64,000 bases of DNA, taken from Trogon surrucura (Eukaryota; Chordata; Aves; Trogoniformes; Trogonidae). Below the pieces are notes generated by a model, which saw only the letters and a program-made list of their open reading frames with translations, made no database searches and was not told the DNA's origin. Of this stretch, positions 36,801 to 50,700 are shown in pieces (the stretch's first letter is position 1; each line of letters opens with the position of its first letter). The stretch lies in contig CM036622.1 of NCBI GenBank assembly GCA_020746105.1, forward strand, positions 39,533,477 through 39,597,476, given 5' to 3'. The translations under genes and the position numbers were made by a program.

Positions 36801-39327
36801 CCCTAATGAAACTGTCTGGTAGGCAATCAGTACTTGAGTTTCAGTTTAAATGTGGGAACGAAGGCAGAGTTCAAGGTCTGGATCTCCCTTCCAGCTGCAA
36901 GGCTTTAGGTGTATGCAGTGCAACACAAGAATTCAGGTGACTTTCTCCAAACAAGAAAAGCCAAATATCCTCCTGAGACCTGTGACAACTTTAGTCTCCT
37001 GCTTAATTCACCAAGTCTCTCTGCACCAGTCTGGTGACCTAATCACACTGAATATCGCCTCGTGCAACTGTGAAACATGCACCAGTATGTGTGTTCACAA
37101 ATCTGGGCAGGACTATTACCTGGTGGTTAGTGCACTCTTCTCACAATAGTGAGATATGGGTTCCTAGACAATGTTATTCTCCTGGTGAGAAGGAATGAGA
37201 GGGAAAATAAAACAGCCATCAAAAGCATATCTACACTTTTTCAGTCAACTAGGTAGGCAAGGGCAAGCTACATCTGCTCTCCACGAACTCTCTTGCAAAC
37301 ACACATTTTTGGACTGAATATGAGATCCACTGCCTGAAGCAAGAGATCCCAGCATTAGGAGCTTGATTTCTGGTTCTTATGCTTTGTGTATTTTTGTTAC
37401 TCACCCCCTGAAAGAAAATCTATGTCTTCTCAAGAGCTCAGATCAGACTCCAAGACCCAGTCCCCACTGCAGATTTGAAGGGAATGAGGTCATTATCCAA
37501 AATCAGCTCTGGGTTTGCAGGTAAGCATGTGCCCAAGTGCTGGAGGGCTCTGGAAGGGAGATGCCCCTTTCTCCTCAGGACTTCTCAGCAGTTGGATTGA
37601 TTGCTTCTCCTGATTGTGCTGCCTGCAGGGAGGCATATTCCTCTGCACCTAGCTTGCTTTGTTTACTTTATAGGGAGATTTGGTTTGTGACTTCCCCCAC
37701 ACCTTTCCCAGAACAGTGTCTCACTCACTGCATACACTGCTCCATTGCTCATAAGTCTGCACCATGGGGACTTGCCCAAGCCCACAGAAGTACACTGGGG
37801 GTAAAGAGCTGAATCAGAGCATCCCATCTTCCAGGCTGCTGCCTGACAAGTTCTTTTTTCTCTCATTTTCAAGTGGTCTCAGCTCTTGATCCAGCTGGCC
37901 ACGTGCTAAGAGCTACATTTTATACGTGGTGAAGCCATGGTGACCACTGTGTTTTGGTTTGGCTCCTTTGAGCCCAGCACCGGTTGAAGACCACAAACTG
38001 TAAGAAACCACTTTCCCTTGGTTCACACAGTTTATAAAACTGCCATTCTCAGCAAACATCATCAACAGATACAGCTGAATAAAGATTTAGCTTAGTAGTA
38101 ATAAATGTGAAAGGACTTTTTTTTTCTCTAAAAGCTTTGAAACTTGAAAGTGCAAGCATCTTTGTTGCTAGAATAAATAACAAGTAGCCTGTGCAAGGAT
38201 GCTGCTATCTGGAAATAAGAATCCAGACAACACAACAAATACTTGTCTATGCCTTTCCCCTTAGCACAGACTGGATGTGCAAAATGCCTTGGTATGCAGG
38301 GTTAATTCAACCTTGTGTATAAAATCTACCAAATTCTGGAGTGATTATTTGTGTCTGCAAAGATTAAAGATTTGCCTATCCTCAGAGCAGACAAGACTAT
38401 ATTGAGCATCTGGATACATATGTTTAAATGCAGTTTGAGATACTGTGCTAGCAATATTTAGAATATAAGATTTTATTGCAATACATAAAAGATACCTTCA
38501 TTCGCCTTCAGCTGTGATCATCCAGACATTTTATATTTTTTTATTCTTCTGCTGTATATTTATTAATAAAGGAGAAGGAGGGGATTGAAACCTAATTACA
38601 TTTTACTGTGTAAGGAACAATGTTTGGCACAGGTTTTTGTATTCTATAATTCCCCCCAAAATGTTGTTAAAATAAAAATGTCTCCATGTACCCAGAATAA
38701 AAATGATTCGTCCCATTGAGAGGTATTTTCTTCTTGTTCTGTTTCTAAACTTAGAACACACACTCACACAGATAAAATTTGCACATGCTTTATACATTTT
38801 AAAATGCAATTACATTGCTGACAGCTTTTTTAATACATGATCAATTCTGAGCTGAGATCTGGTGAGATTGTTTTATTTTCATAATCACAGCAATCAATCA
38901 AACAGTAGAATGAGATCTTTTAGTATTGATATTTCTGAGCAACGGTCAAAAATAATTGATAGTTGAGATTTTTTTCCACAAGTATCTTAATCACACCATT
39001 CTTTCTGAAAGTCAAACACATTTCTTTGTGAGCTGCAAATGCAGGAAGATGGTTACATCTAATTTCAAAAAATGACTATTGATACCTGTACCAATGGAGG
39101 TCAATCACACGATGATGATGATGTCACTTTAAGATCTCCACTCCTGCTGCCTTAATAATTCCAGAAACAGGTAGGTTGTTATGCAGATTATAACTGAAAT
39201 GGTATAAGGTTTCAGGCTGCTCTAATCTGACAATTAGAAACTCATTCCTCACAGTCACGCCAGCTGGAACTACCAAAGATTGTGATGAAGAATATACACT
39301 TCACATGGCAGCAGTCACCTGGGAAGG
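33841..39327. other. Gene-poor intergenic DNA
   Basis: This DNA is strongly AT-rich around 34680-35650. A somewhat GC-richer block lies at about 36010-36420 without splice or domain support. No repeat family is recognised with confidence. Confidence 0.4.
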
Positions 39328-39428
39328 GTTAATAATATCACAATCCACTCTCCTCTCCTTCCCTGCTTCTTCCCGTCCCCTCCTTACTCCTCCACCCAGG
39401 AGCTAATAAGGGGCAGCTGCTATAAAAG
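39328..39428 (+). promoter_or_regulatory. Candidate TATA promoter
   Basis: GGTTAATAATATC at 39328-39340 matches the first half of an HNF1-type site (GGTTAATNAT). It is followed by a pyrimidine-rich stretch, an E-box CAGCTG (39414-39419) and a perfect TATA box, TATAAAAG, at 39421-39428. The combination sits in the middle of an otherwise featureless AT-rich intergenic region and lies upstream of a strong splice donor. Function is inferred. Confidence 0.45.
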
Positions 39429-39451
39429 ACCCCAAACCAGCTTCTGCGAAG

Positions 39452-39658
39452 GTGGTGGGTGAAGTTGCTGCAGGTGCTTCAGGGGTGGCTGGAGAGAGGC
39501 TCCGCCCGTGGCAGAAGGCACTAGCAGGCTCCCACGGGTTGCAGCCTGCAAGGAAGGCTTGAGTCTGGATTTTCCTGCAAAAGTGGAAATAGGGGCTTGG
39601 AGATTAAAAGACTGATAATGCAGGACTTGAGCCATCCTTGGGTTTATGTTACTCAGAG
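39452..39658 (+). ncRNA. Candidate orphan or alternative first exon
   Basis: With the TATA box at 39421, transcription would start near 39450. The following roughly 207 bp are GC-richer than the flanks and end at a near-perfect donor, CAGAG|GTGAGT (GT at 39659-39660). An ATG at 39618 opens 13 codons to the donor and leaves two bases over. The PLXDC2 first exon leaves one base over, so splicing this exon to PLXDC2 exon 2 would not continue the PLXDC2 frame from that ATG. It would act as a 5' UTR exon or as the first exon of a non-coding RNA. No transcript evidence is available. Confidence 0.35.
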
Positions 39659-39660
39659 GT

Positions 39661-42600
39661 GAGTGATATGTGCTGAGATTAAAAAGACCAAGTGTATGAA
39701 ATGGGGCTTTTAATATTTTTGTGTTTAGAAGCAAATGTTCAAATCACTTTTTTCCTCTATTTTGCCTAAGAATTCTTTCTTTAACTCCCCCTGTTCCAAA
39801 AGAAAGCCAATTCTGTACTGTCATCCTGTACTGTCATCCTGCACTGGTCTCCAGGGCTGGGCCAAATTCTGTCGTCAGTCATAGCAATGAAGCTGTTAGG
39901 GAATGATAGCCTTAGGGAGGCCGTCACCTGAATTAAGAAGAGCGGAATCTTGCATTCTGTGTCTGTGGTGACATTTGTTTTTACTTGAATAGCTTTTATG
40001 GTAGGGTTTGCATTTTTTTGCTGATGTGTAATAAAACACTTTTACCGTGGTTGGTTTAATTTTCAAAGCTTTAAAAAAAAAAATCAATTTGTTTCTTTGT
40101 ACTCTGTATATTGGAGCTGAAAACTGTAATGTACTATTACTTCATGGTCACTGTTTCACTTTTGTTGACCCTCTTGCCCATGAATATTTCCTGCAGTTTA
40201 TTACTACAATCTATTTCCTCAACTTTTTTTTTTATGCATAAACTTACACTTCTTGTCCTTAAGTAACCACTATCATAGTCTCTAAAAACAATGAGGGATT
40301 TTAGGGAAGAAAAAAAAAAAATTACCATGTGTAGGAACACAAAATCCATGAGATGCTTGTAAAGACCCACCTTCTCCTTTTTGTGCTGCGAAGATTTGGA
40401 GGGGCACGAGAGATGTGAATGTTTTAGATGGAGCAATGTACAAGGGGGGAGGAAAGCTCACAGTGCATAGAGTGACTAGGACACATTACCAAATACTACT
40501 CTGTCCTTTGGGGCAATTCGGAGTTAAATACCTGCTATTGTATATCACATCTTCTTCAACCAGAAGGAGGAAGACAAGGACAGTGAAAAAATCCATGTTA
40601 AGATTTTGGTAAACAATTTGTTTGACAAATTAGTGGAAATATTAAACTTTCTTTTTAGTACAGGGAGGTCTTTAAGAGCTGCTTAAAGTGTTGTGAGTGG
40701 ATTGGAGGGTAACATTAAGAGCAAACCAGGATCCTGTTGCAACTGTTCAGGAAAATTGGCCAGTGGAGTTGTCTCCTTACAGGCAACTCTCTGGAGAGCT
40801 GGATAAGCACTACCGTGCTTATCTCTGCTGTTAAAAGGTGGTATCGAGATATTTTGACAGAGGTACATATTATTATAGTTACCACAAGACAAACAAGTAA
40901 TAAGATTTTTTTTCTGAATACATGCATTTCTATATTCTCCTAATCAATCTCCTACACCATGTTAAAAACATCTCTTTCCTCATCAACAAGAAGCTGTTTC
41001 ATATAAAGACATCTAATACCTCGCTTCTGCCACAAAACCAATTTTTTATATCAATGCAATATATATAATGAATGAGATGCCAGAGTTTCCTTCACTGTTG
41101 TTATCCAGTATGAATGCTCTGCAGCAGTATTTCTTTTGATCCTACTATCTCTGTGTTTTACAGGTTATAGCAATATAATAATGCTACATTAGTCACACCA
41201 CTGATTCTCACTCTACTTATCAAAGCAGTCTTTAGATAACTTCCAGATGAGACATGACAGTGGATAATCCATTATCCTCTTTGCTGTTTTTTTTTTGTCT
41301 TCTGAACAAAGGGTTTGATTCAAATTATTAAGTTGATTCCAAGATGAAGCAGTTAGGAATAGCATTTTGAAAATGTTTTTTCCATGCTTGAATGAAATGA
41401 ATGAGCCTCTTCTACTTGCTCTAGGGAGAAAGGGCAATGTGTGGAGAGTGAGATGAATAATGACCTGATTCAGTAAAGCAAAACTGCTGTAAGGAGAGAT
41501 AATATTGTGGGAACAAATAAAAAAACCCAAAGCAGGGAAGCTGAATACTACTTGAGGAAGGTGGGGGAAGTGTTTCAATAATCCTGCTCTTTGTGTGAAC
41601 ATCATAGGAGGAAAAAAAATTATCAAGATATCCTCAGCACATGACCTGCAGCTGGATGGACCACAAGTGACCCAGGTTCTGAAGTGTGGGAATAGCAAAT
41701 TTTATTGTACAGCCACCCATGTCAGACCTCCAAGCCTCCCCTGCATGGCCCTTACAACAGCCTTGTAAGGTAAGGACAGGGTATTTGCTTAATTTAGGAG
41801 GGGCTGTCTGCTTTCCTGATGGCTTGCAAAAAGTCGGTGATAAAGCAGGAACTGAGATCAGTTCTTCTAAGCGACAAGTTCATGCTGTAACTTTCTGGTT
41901 CTGTTTCCCCTCCTACTAAGAAGTCTCATCTGCTGCAGAACATTGATAAATCAGGCTAATGAGACCACTTGTAGCTGTATCACTTTCCACTAATGTTAGG
42001 GAACACATTTACCCTTACCTTCCCATGTGTGAGCTGTGCTGTCTTTCAGTCACAGTTGCATCACATTTTGCAGGCACTAGAAAAATTGTAAATGTTTATT
42101 TGTTTTGGGAATACATGTTTTCTGGACTTCCATGTAGAAGGTAAGACAAAGGAAACTTATATAGGGTAGAGGAATGTAAGATAATGTGCATACACTAAAA
42201 CTTGTTAAAATCCAAAGGTGAATCTTGGAAAACGGCGGTCATTTAAAAAAAAAAAAAATCATCAACTTTTTCTTGTAATTTGAAAGATTCAAGCAGATTT
42301 AATGTCTTGAAAACACAGTTTAGCTGATGAGAAAAGAAAGCATGTTAGAACAGCTTCCTTTTTGAAAATCGGTATCTGTCCACAAACCACAACTGTCAAA
42401 GCGCAGGAAAGGGACTTAAAACCATCACATCGATGCTTCCATGTATCATTTCTACACACTGCTTTTAATTTTTCTTACATTTTACCATGTGAATCCAAAA
42501 ATAAGTTGGATTTAAATGTCTGTGCAGACAGACAGTGAACTTCTACAAAGAGGGTCAAGGCAGAAGTGAAACAAAAAAGAATCATAATTTGGCAAACTTG

Positions 42601-45600
42601 GACTATAGTTACTGACATAGAGAACATATACTGAAGAAAACATAAAATCAATAAAATGAACAAACAATAAAACCACAACAAAAATCAGACATTTATAAGC
42701 ATACAGCACTGTATTTTCATATAACCAAGAGAAGAGCCTGTCTTTAAGCTCTTGTTAGGAGCTAATAGTGTTTCACACCAGATACTTAATAACTTTTTAA
42801 AAAACAAACAAACAAAAGCCCTGTAATGACCCTTTGGAATGTCACATACTCATGCTAAATAAAACTTGCCCCAAGTTCAAATCAGAAATAATTAACTTGC
42901 AACTCTTGCTACTAGACAAGCCTGGTCTCCTATTTTCCAGCAGGCAGAGTGTATGTATGTACACCCCTCATAACGCCCCACCCCGCCTTTTCTTTCCCAA
43001 ATCACTCCTGTAAAACTCTCCAAGTTGTAGCTATGCTGGCTTATGCTTCTATTTCATCTGATCGTTGTCCATCAAAAGGAAAGGTAGTGTAACATGTCAG
43101 ACTTAGCTCATTTATTTTCATGAAAACATAAATGACATGTTTTTAAAGGCTGGATAGCGTTAATGTTTAGAAAAGGGCTGTTTTCTTACCTGAGTTAAGT
43201 GTTTCACTTTCCAAAAGCCATCAGGCAAGTCTGTAACTCATGCAGGGGTAGTGTTCTGGAGAAGAGCTGTGAAGTCCACTATATTCCAGGTACTTCCACT
43301 ATATTCCAGGTCCTCAAACGGTCTGAACTGACAAAACTCTCTTGGACATCCAAGTGTTTCAGTTCACACCAGCTGAATACCTTGCTCTGATACCTTAAGA
43401 AGGTAAGGCTTTTTGCTTGGTATCAGTCTGGTCCTCTATCACTGATTTCCAGGAGTTCTTCAGGCATAGAAGAAAGTGAAAAGATTCTGTAACCATTGTA
43501 GTGAACTAACAGAGACAAAAAATCAGGAGACCTGAGTCCTATGCTGCCTTTTTTTTTTTTCCCCTAAACCACAACTGGCTCAGTTATACACACTGGCTCA
43601 GTCGTCTAACTTGGCTAAATTACCTTGCCAGTGTTGAAACCACAGTGCTATGTGGTTGATGCTAGCAAAGAACCTCTCCCTGTGTTCCTGCACGTTTAAT
43701 TCTTACTCAGACCAATGTAAGTGACCTTACAAGGAATGTAGATAAATGGGGAATGCAAGATTTATTTCTAGTTGTGTTTCAATCACTGAAAGAAACAGCA
43801 TTAGCTATATGAATTGGTATGAGTAACAGAGTGAACAACTAACTGAATTTAGAGGAACATGCTGTTCTTCTATTCTCTTTCCTAAACAAAAGACCAAACC
43901 AAAACAAAATAAAAACCCCAAGCACAAACAGATGTATCCAAAACTCAAAAATCATACTCTTTTTAAAAAAAAAGTGTGCTTGAAAAACTTTTTGGCAAAC
44001 CTATTCTACTCTCAAACCTCTAAAAAACAATTCACTTGAATGATTAAGTGATTGTAAATCTTTGCAGTACGTTTGATGCAGACTTATTTGCACAGTCTAT
44101 AGTTTACAATTTTCTTGCTTCCAAGCACCGTTCTTCATGAGCAAAAAAAAGAAATAGATAAAGGAAGATGCAAAGAAAAAAATAAAGGCAGAAAGAAATG
44201 GATGACAGGTTATAAAGCAGAGAAGTTTCTTTTTCAGAACAGTTTGATTTGTGATGTTGATTGACCTGTATCTTTGAGGCACATTCCATAACATGGAAGT
44301 TTATAGCTGTCAAAACACCTAATAATATTAAAGATAAAATCCTCTGACTGCGTGCAAAGGTATTAGCTTTACAGACTTCTCATTTTATTACTAAAAGGAA
44401 TATAGGAGAATTGGTTCTTTTGCATCATTTGCTTCCTTGACAGAATTAAATAGCTACTTGTTCCCAATGCAACAGCGTGGGTTGAGGAGAAACTGTGAGT
44501 TACGACTTCGTGAGTTAAACAGATTTCAGTTAACGTATTTGTGTGTCATCTATCCCTAAAAATTCACCACGTGCTTCCAAACTTTAAATTTTATTAATTT
44601 AGTGCTTTCAAACTTTAAATTTTATTTAGACTCCTTTTTTCTTTCGGTTGCTAAGTTTCAAGCACTGCCAGTTTAAGATGCTACCTTCTGTTTTCATCTT
44701 AAAACCCTTTTGTTTTGCAACCTGCATATGCACATCCTTTCTTCTCTATGTAGTATTCATTGCACACTAGAAATAAAAGGGCCTAATTCTTCCTGATGTT
44801 AGCAGAGAAACCTCGATGGTTGCAGCTGGGCAACTCAGACCAGACTTCATGGTGAAGCCTGAAGGTCATAATCTCAGAAAATCTTATATTTACTGAGTGT
44901 ATATATATATCACTTGTTATGTTTTTACTACCAATTTATTTTGGAAATCCAGTCTGAACTGGTAACATGACCGTATTGGCAACCCGTTTGAAGACCTATT
45001 TCTTCAGCATTATGGGAATGAAACAGATGCAACGAACTGAAACTGTAACCAAGCATTAAAATACATACAGAAGTTCTGTACTTAGTCCCTCAAAACTGAG
45101 AACTCCTATTGAGACTTAATGAGACTTAACTTAGTGGCATCATACAAACACTACAGCAAAACTGTTCTTTCTGATCACGTGAAATAAGACTGTTCAAAAT
45201 TAATGTTAGGAGAAAGAGAATTTGGCAAAGCAATCCACAAAACATTTTTGAATCAAGCTTAAGACCACATCTTGACACAATTAACCTCAAAATTTTTGCA
45301 TGAGCTGGTATCTTGACCTGGAAAATTGACTACATAAGAATTGAAAAGCACAGCATGGTACAGATTTTCCTGAAAATGTGAACTGCCTGCCTTTGCCAAA
45401 GGTAAGAGTAATCTGGCTCTTGGAGGTGTAATACCCAGGCACAGTTTGCAATAGAAGGAGACACATTTTCTGAGAAGCCCAAACTTTTCTGAGTTCTCAG
45501 GCACCCAAAGGGTTTGTCAGTGATAGCAATTTGTCTGGGTACCCAGAGGGAGAACTGCCTAAACTCATTTTAAACACCACAACAGATTAACAAGGAAATC

Positions 45601-47734
45601 AGAAGCTTTATTCTAAAAAAAAAAAAAAAAATTCTAAAAATAAAGAAGTTTAGGTTCTTAATTACAAAACTGGAAAACAGTTACTAGTCCTGAATCATGT
45701 TACCTGTAAACTTCTTCCATATCTCCTCCAGTGACTCGGTTGATGCGAGGCAGACCTGGCATGTTGCCATCTGCTGTCACGGCTGGCTTATCTTGAAAAA
45801 CCGTCTGAATTTATATCTATTTTGAAGATGCAGTTTAAGCTGGAATCTCCTTCCCTTCTTTTTTTAGATCTATCTGAGTTTATTATCTTGTGAGACTACA
45901 CTAAGATAGCTTTTCCTCAGTTACGACTACAATAACTTAGTTTTCATCCCCTGCTCAATACATTGCATAAAGTAAATTCAGCAACGTTGGACATTTCTTG
46001 GGCTTGTCTCTGAGATTTAATGTGTTCTTCAATTAGTATTAATTAGTCTTTCTACAAGTTTTCAAGACTTAAATGAGAAGTATTAGCTGCAAATGTGTAT
46101 TATCAAATTCCTTAATCTCTAAGACCATGCTGAAGTCTATATAGGGACCGTACATGACCTAGCACATCTGTCAGATTTATTACTGTAAAAGTGAGTTTTT
46201 ATCTTGAACCACCGTATTGTCCTCCATTATTCAATAGCATTAGATGCTTGCAGTACCATGAAACAAAGCAGTGTAAATAAGGTCATCCTGAGGTAAATAT
46301 GTTAAGTGTGTTGAATTGTTGCAGTTGAGTTTGAAAGAGGATGTAATCATCTCTTTCCAGTGTCTAGACATTTGAAAGGGTTGTCAGGACTACAGCTACA
46401 GCTTACCAAGCATCTGCTTTTGCTCCACAGGGAGAGCTAAATCTTTGAGATCAAAGTCTCATGATAAAAACTTAGCTGGCATGGATTTCTGACATGAAAA
46501 ATCGTCAAGTGTTACCCTCCACTGAAATTTTGCTTACCGCTTCTCATTAGGCACACAGCCAGGCTCCATGATGTACATGAAAGCCACAAAGAGTCGCATC
46601 TGGATGTTTATATAGGGGCTAAAATGTTCAAGGGTAGGTTGAACCTATGCACAGGGGCAAATCACAGTGAAACCTTACTGCAGAGAAGAGTAGAAGCTGT
46701 GAGAGCAGGACTTACAGCTCACTTGCCAGACAGATGGGTATACTTAGCTTGTGTTTCTGAGAGAGTTCTCCCCTTCTTGAAGGCTTCCCTGGCAAAGAAA
46801 GTAACTCAAAGGGAAAAAACTTGCTAAGATGTACTCATCTTTGAAGGTATATCCCCTTCTTAAGCCTGCTAGCAGCAGAAACCACAGTGGCATTTTGCAA
46901 ATCGGTCGTGCGTTCCTACACACTCAATGTTTATCATGCATTTTAAGATGTCTAAGGCAACATAGTTTCTAAGTAACCATACTTCTCATTTCTTTGTAGC
47001 CAGACCAGCTTTGTACTGAAGGTGATTTAGTTCAGTTCAGTGGAACCACTGTTAAAAAGAATGTCTCTGGCAAACCCCATTCTCTGCCTGCACAGGATGC
47101 AGCCTCTGTGACTGATTTAACTGGCCAGGTCCCTTCTTATCCACCTTGGTGTGGTCCTGGAATGCACATGCTGAGGATGCAGGCTGCTGGCATGCTTCTG
47201 AAGAAAGTTTTAGGGTATTCACATCTTGCTCCTATGTGAGCTTCTGATGAGGTAAACGTTTGCGAAGTATGTGCAGAGGTCATATGAGCGGAGTAGATGG
47301 AGATTGGAGGTGACTCAGAAACAGGACAGTCTCACAGCTAAAAACTCATAATCTTCTCTTTAGAACTGTCTCTCCCAAAGTGTTCTGTGTTAATCTGGGC
47401 CTTTAAATTCTCCTGTTTATCAAAACTGTGCAGAGGAAAAGGATATGGACCTAAACATAAGTTTACAGTCTTTAGTTAGACTGTGCCAGCTAGTGAGGTT
47501 TACTGATTAGTTTCTTGGTTGATAAAGATTCTTCAACACTCCTCCTTGAAAGCAAGCAAATTCTTCTCAACAGTTTTGCAGAAGAGACATAAGCGGATAC
47601 ACGAGTGATACAGGGGAAAAAACATAGAGCCTGAACACAGCAAAATGCTGTACTTCTCTCCCCCACCCCCCAGAAAATAGCTCATATTGGCTAATGGGAT
47701 GGCTGTGCTTGTCTAACCTATGTAAATACCACAT

Positions 47735-47736
<2 letters not shown>
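39661..47736. other. Gene-poor intergenic DNA
   Basis: No gene is recognised. Local duplications occur: 13 bp at 39813-39838 (CTGTACTGTCATC), 20 bp at 43275-43314 (TCCACTATATTCCAGG-type), and a 25-bp near-copy at 44571 and 44602. A 161-codon minus-strand ORF (41213-41698) shows no domain and is probably chance. Confidence 0.4.
43275..43314. repeat. 20-bp tandem duplication
   Basis: TCCACTATATTCCAGGTACT at 43275-43294 is followed at once by a copy at 43295-43314 with its last bases altered. Confidence 0.85.

Positions 47737-47771
<35 letters not shown>
47737..47771. repeat. (AT)n microsatellite
   Basis: This is an uninterrupted AT dinucleotide array of about 35 bp. It is likely polymorphic. 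Confidence 0.95.
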
Positions 47772-47773
<2 letters not shown>

Positions 47774-50700
47774 TCCAGAACAAAAGCAGGACTTACATGT
47801 TTAATAAAGGTGGGGGGTCAGGAGAAAAGGCTGCAGAAAGAGGAAAGGTCAACATAAACCAATGTGAGTAATGGGAAGAGAGAGATGAGAATAGGGAGTT
47901 CAACAGAGGATCTTGGATTTCAGATATGTAGCTCAACTCCAGAGAGGATCAGGATGGAGAATTGAGCTGAAGGGTAAAAGGGTTGAACACATGTGAGGAT
48001 GGGACAACCTGTGTTGAAGAACTTTTCTCTGTTGCACAATCCAGTGCAGCATAACGTATGGTCTGTGACACATCAAATAAAATAGCGGTCCTTAGAGACA
48101 TCAGTCCATATGGTAGGGAGGAAGCCAAAGTACTGTACTGCATAGTCTTCATATTGTAAGGGAGCTAGTTGTTCAACAGTGTTATTTCTTCTAGGTGTTA
48201 AACTGAAGAAAAAACACCATATATGAGCTGCACCCTAAACATGCTGCACAGTCTTGGTAGCCACAATGGACCAAGCTGTGGCAATCCAAGCCACAGAGAT
48301 CTTCCCAGTCACAAACTACCAGCGCAGTCTGTGGTATGGGCTTGTCTGTAGGCAAGGTGGGAAGAGGTAAACAGGAAATGAGCTGATGGATGTATGTGGC
48401 CACTGCACAAGACTTCTAATTTTTTTTTTCTACTGGTTGTAGCTGCCCCACTTCCACATCTCCACAACGACCATTAACACCAGGCATTGACCCTCTACAG
48501 AAAGTCTGTGCCGGAGTTACTCCTGTGTCAGCTGTCTCAGCTAAGCATTTGTTAAGATCTTTCTAGCAGGCTTGCTGACCTAAAATGTAAACCCAACCCA
48601 ATTACTTTTTGTAACACCAATCCTAACCCTTGAGTGACTTCCCCTGCTGTGCCCAGCAGCAGATGTTGTTCTTTGGTCTCAACTGATTAAAAAAAGTTAA
48701 CTCACAACTGTATAGGCCATAGTAATTATTCAGGCCCTCCTACCACTCCAGATCCTGAGTAAGAAAGGCCTTAGTGTGGAATTGTTTGGTATATTTCTGC
48801 AGGTGCTAATAAAGGTTGCTTTCTTGGAAAATATGGGTGCTGTAAAGCTGAGTTTGAAGCATATTTGGTTTTAGTTTTAGCTGGAAATAATTTCCTTAAT
48901 TTGACTACTTCAGTGCCTACTGGTACCAACACCCCTACCAAGAAATGTGGCCATTCTGAATGACATCCTATGATAAGCCCCAACGTCCTAGCTGAATAAG
49001 ACCTAATGGATTGCTCCAGCTTCCGTTCCTCTTCTTAGCCCATCCCAACCCCATTGTGGCCATCCGTGATAAAAGGCCTGTGTGTATGTGGTTCATCACA
49101 TAAAACTTTGAGTCCATATATATATATTAAGGTTTCCAGCATAGCAACAGAGAAATGGCAGAATTGGTTTTGTTTTTTTTCTTCTCTCTCTTTTATTTCC
49201 ATGCTCGCTTTCTCCTCTTTGTCATGCTTCAGCCTCTTTCAGTTTTCCTATGGCTTTAAATTAGTCTGCTGACCAGTGCTATACTGAAATATGAACTTCT
49301 CTGTTAAACTTGGCCCTGTCACAAGCATTCAGGAAGCCTTCTGGTTCCTTTTCCATTTCTGGGTCCCACAGCTATCACAGTACTGGACATGTGTCGAACA
49401 GGGGTCACAACCATGGCCTTTGCCAGAGTTGCAAGGATGGTGTGTGGGACTTGGAACTCCCAGGCCCTGTTTTAGGCTTTGCTGCCTTGTGGTTTTCAAA
49501 CTTAAGTAACGTTTTTGGAGTTCCTGAACACAAGCAGGCAAAGGCATTGTTTGGTACAGCATTGCTGGTGCCTGTGTCAATGTTGTTGCAAGGGCAGATT
49601 CATTGAAAGAATATGTTTGAACCATCCATAGTTCAAATAACTAAACTTTAGCCGGAATTTTTTGTTTTCTTGTTTTGAAAGGATGTTCCATTTCAAAAAC
49701 TATTCCATTCTTTTAAAATCAATACAGAGTTCAAATAGCAATCAAAACTGGTTTGGATTAAACTTTTTGTCTAACCTCAAACTGTATTATTTTTTCTTAC
49801 TGCCTTGCTTGCTGGAATGTTTCTCTTTTAATTTCTCCTATTCTCAAGTTGCCAGTGAACCACTTTATCACTACATGAGACAATGAGACTGAGTTCCAAT
49901 TCCCACATTGCAAATTGTCCACCACACCATGAACCTGTCCTATCTCTTTACCCTGACAGAACTTCTCCATACAGATCATACACTGAGGTATCGGCAATAT
50001 GTGTGGAAGGTTTGTCATACTGCTGTCCTAGAGATAAGCAGAAAGCTTTCCTGAACAAAGATGCACTAGCATTAACCACACAACTCTTAGACTCAAAGTA
50101 TGGACATATTCTAACTAATCACAATTATGCAAGTTCACATATTTGCATATAACACCAGGCACAGTTACAGGGAACCACGTGGCAATTGCCTACTGGAGGT
50201 GACTCAGTGAGGAAGGGAACCCCAGCACTTGCCCCAGGGCATCAAACTGAGTGGTGAGACTGCAGGGAACAGGGAAGAGCCAAGGGAAAGAAACGAAGGC
50301 TTGTTGAAGTGCCTCTTCTCAGGAAGGTTACTGTATTTCCCTATTTAACAAAGTAGCCCCCTCTGCGCTTCATGCTTCACATCTGAGTTTTGCATGGGCC
50401 TTTAGTGATTCAACTAAAAGGGTTGTGCTGCTGTTTTGAACTGGCAGTCAAAGGCATCTGACAGCTGGGCAGCACTCTAAATTCATTGCTCTAACACCTT
50501 GCTTTGACAATACTAAACCTAAATGTCTCAGCTGAATTCCCAATAGCAATGCTATTCACCTCTTGAGCCCCAATCAGCTATCAGCAGAGCTCTAAAGGGA
50601 GGGAAGTGAATCTCAATGGCAAACTCACTTCAGGGCATTAAAGTCTATGTGCAGCTTCAATCTGTGATACTCATAAGATCAAGCTGCAGACTACTTGCCC

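Noticed and set aside
41213-41698. 161-codon minus-strand ORF in the intergenic region
   Set aside because: The composition is low in sense-like features, no family is recognised, and the neighbouring DNA is non-coding.
49310-49625. Overlapping 98-codon ORFs on both strands
   Set aside because: No family, no splice sites, and mutual overlap in moderately GC-rich DNA point to chance.
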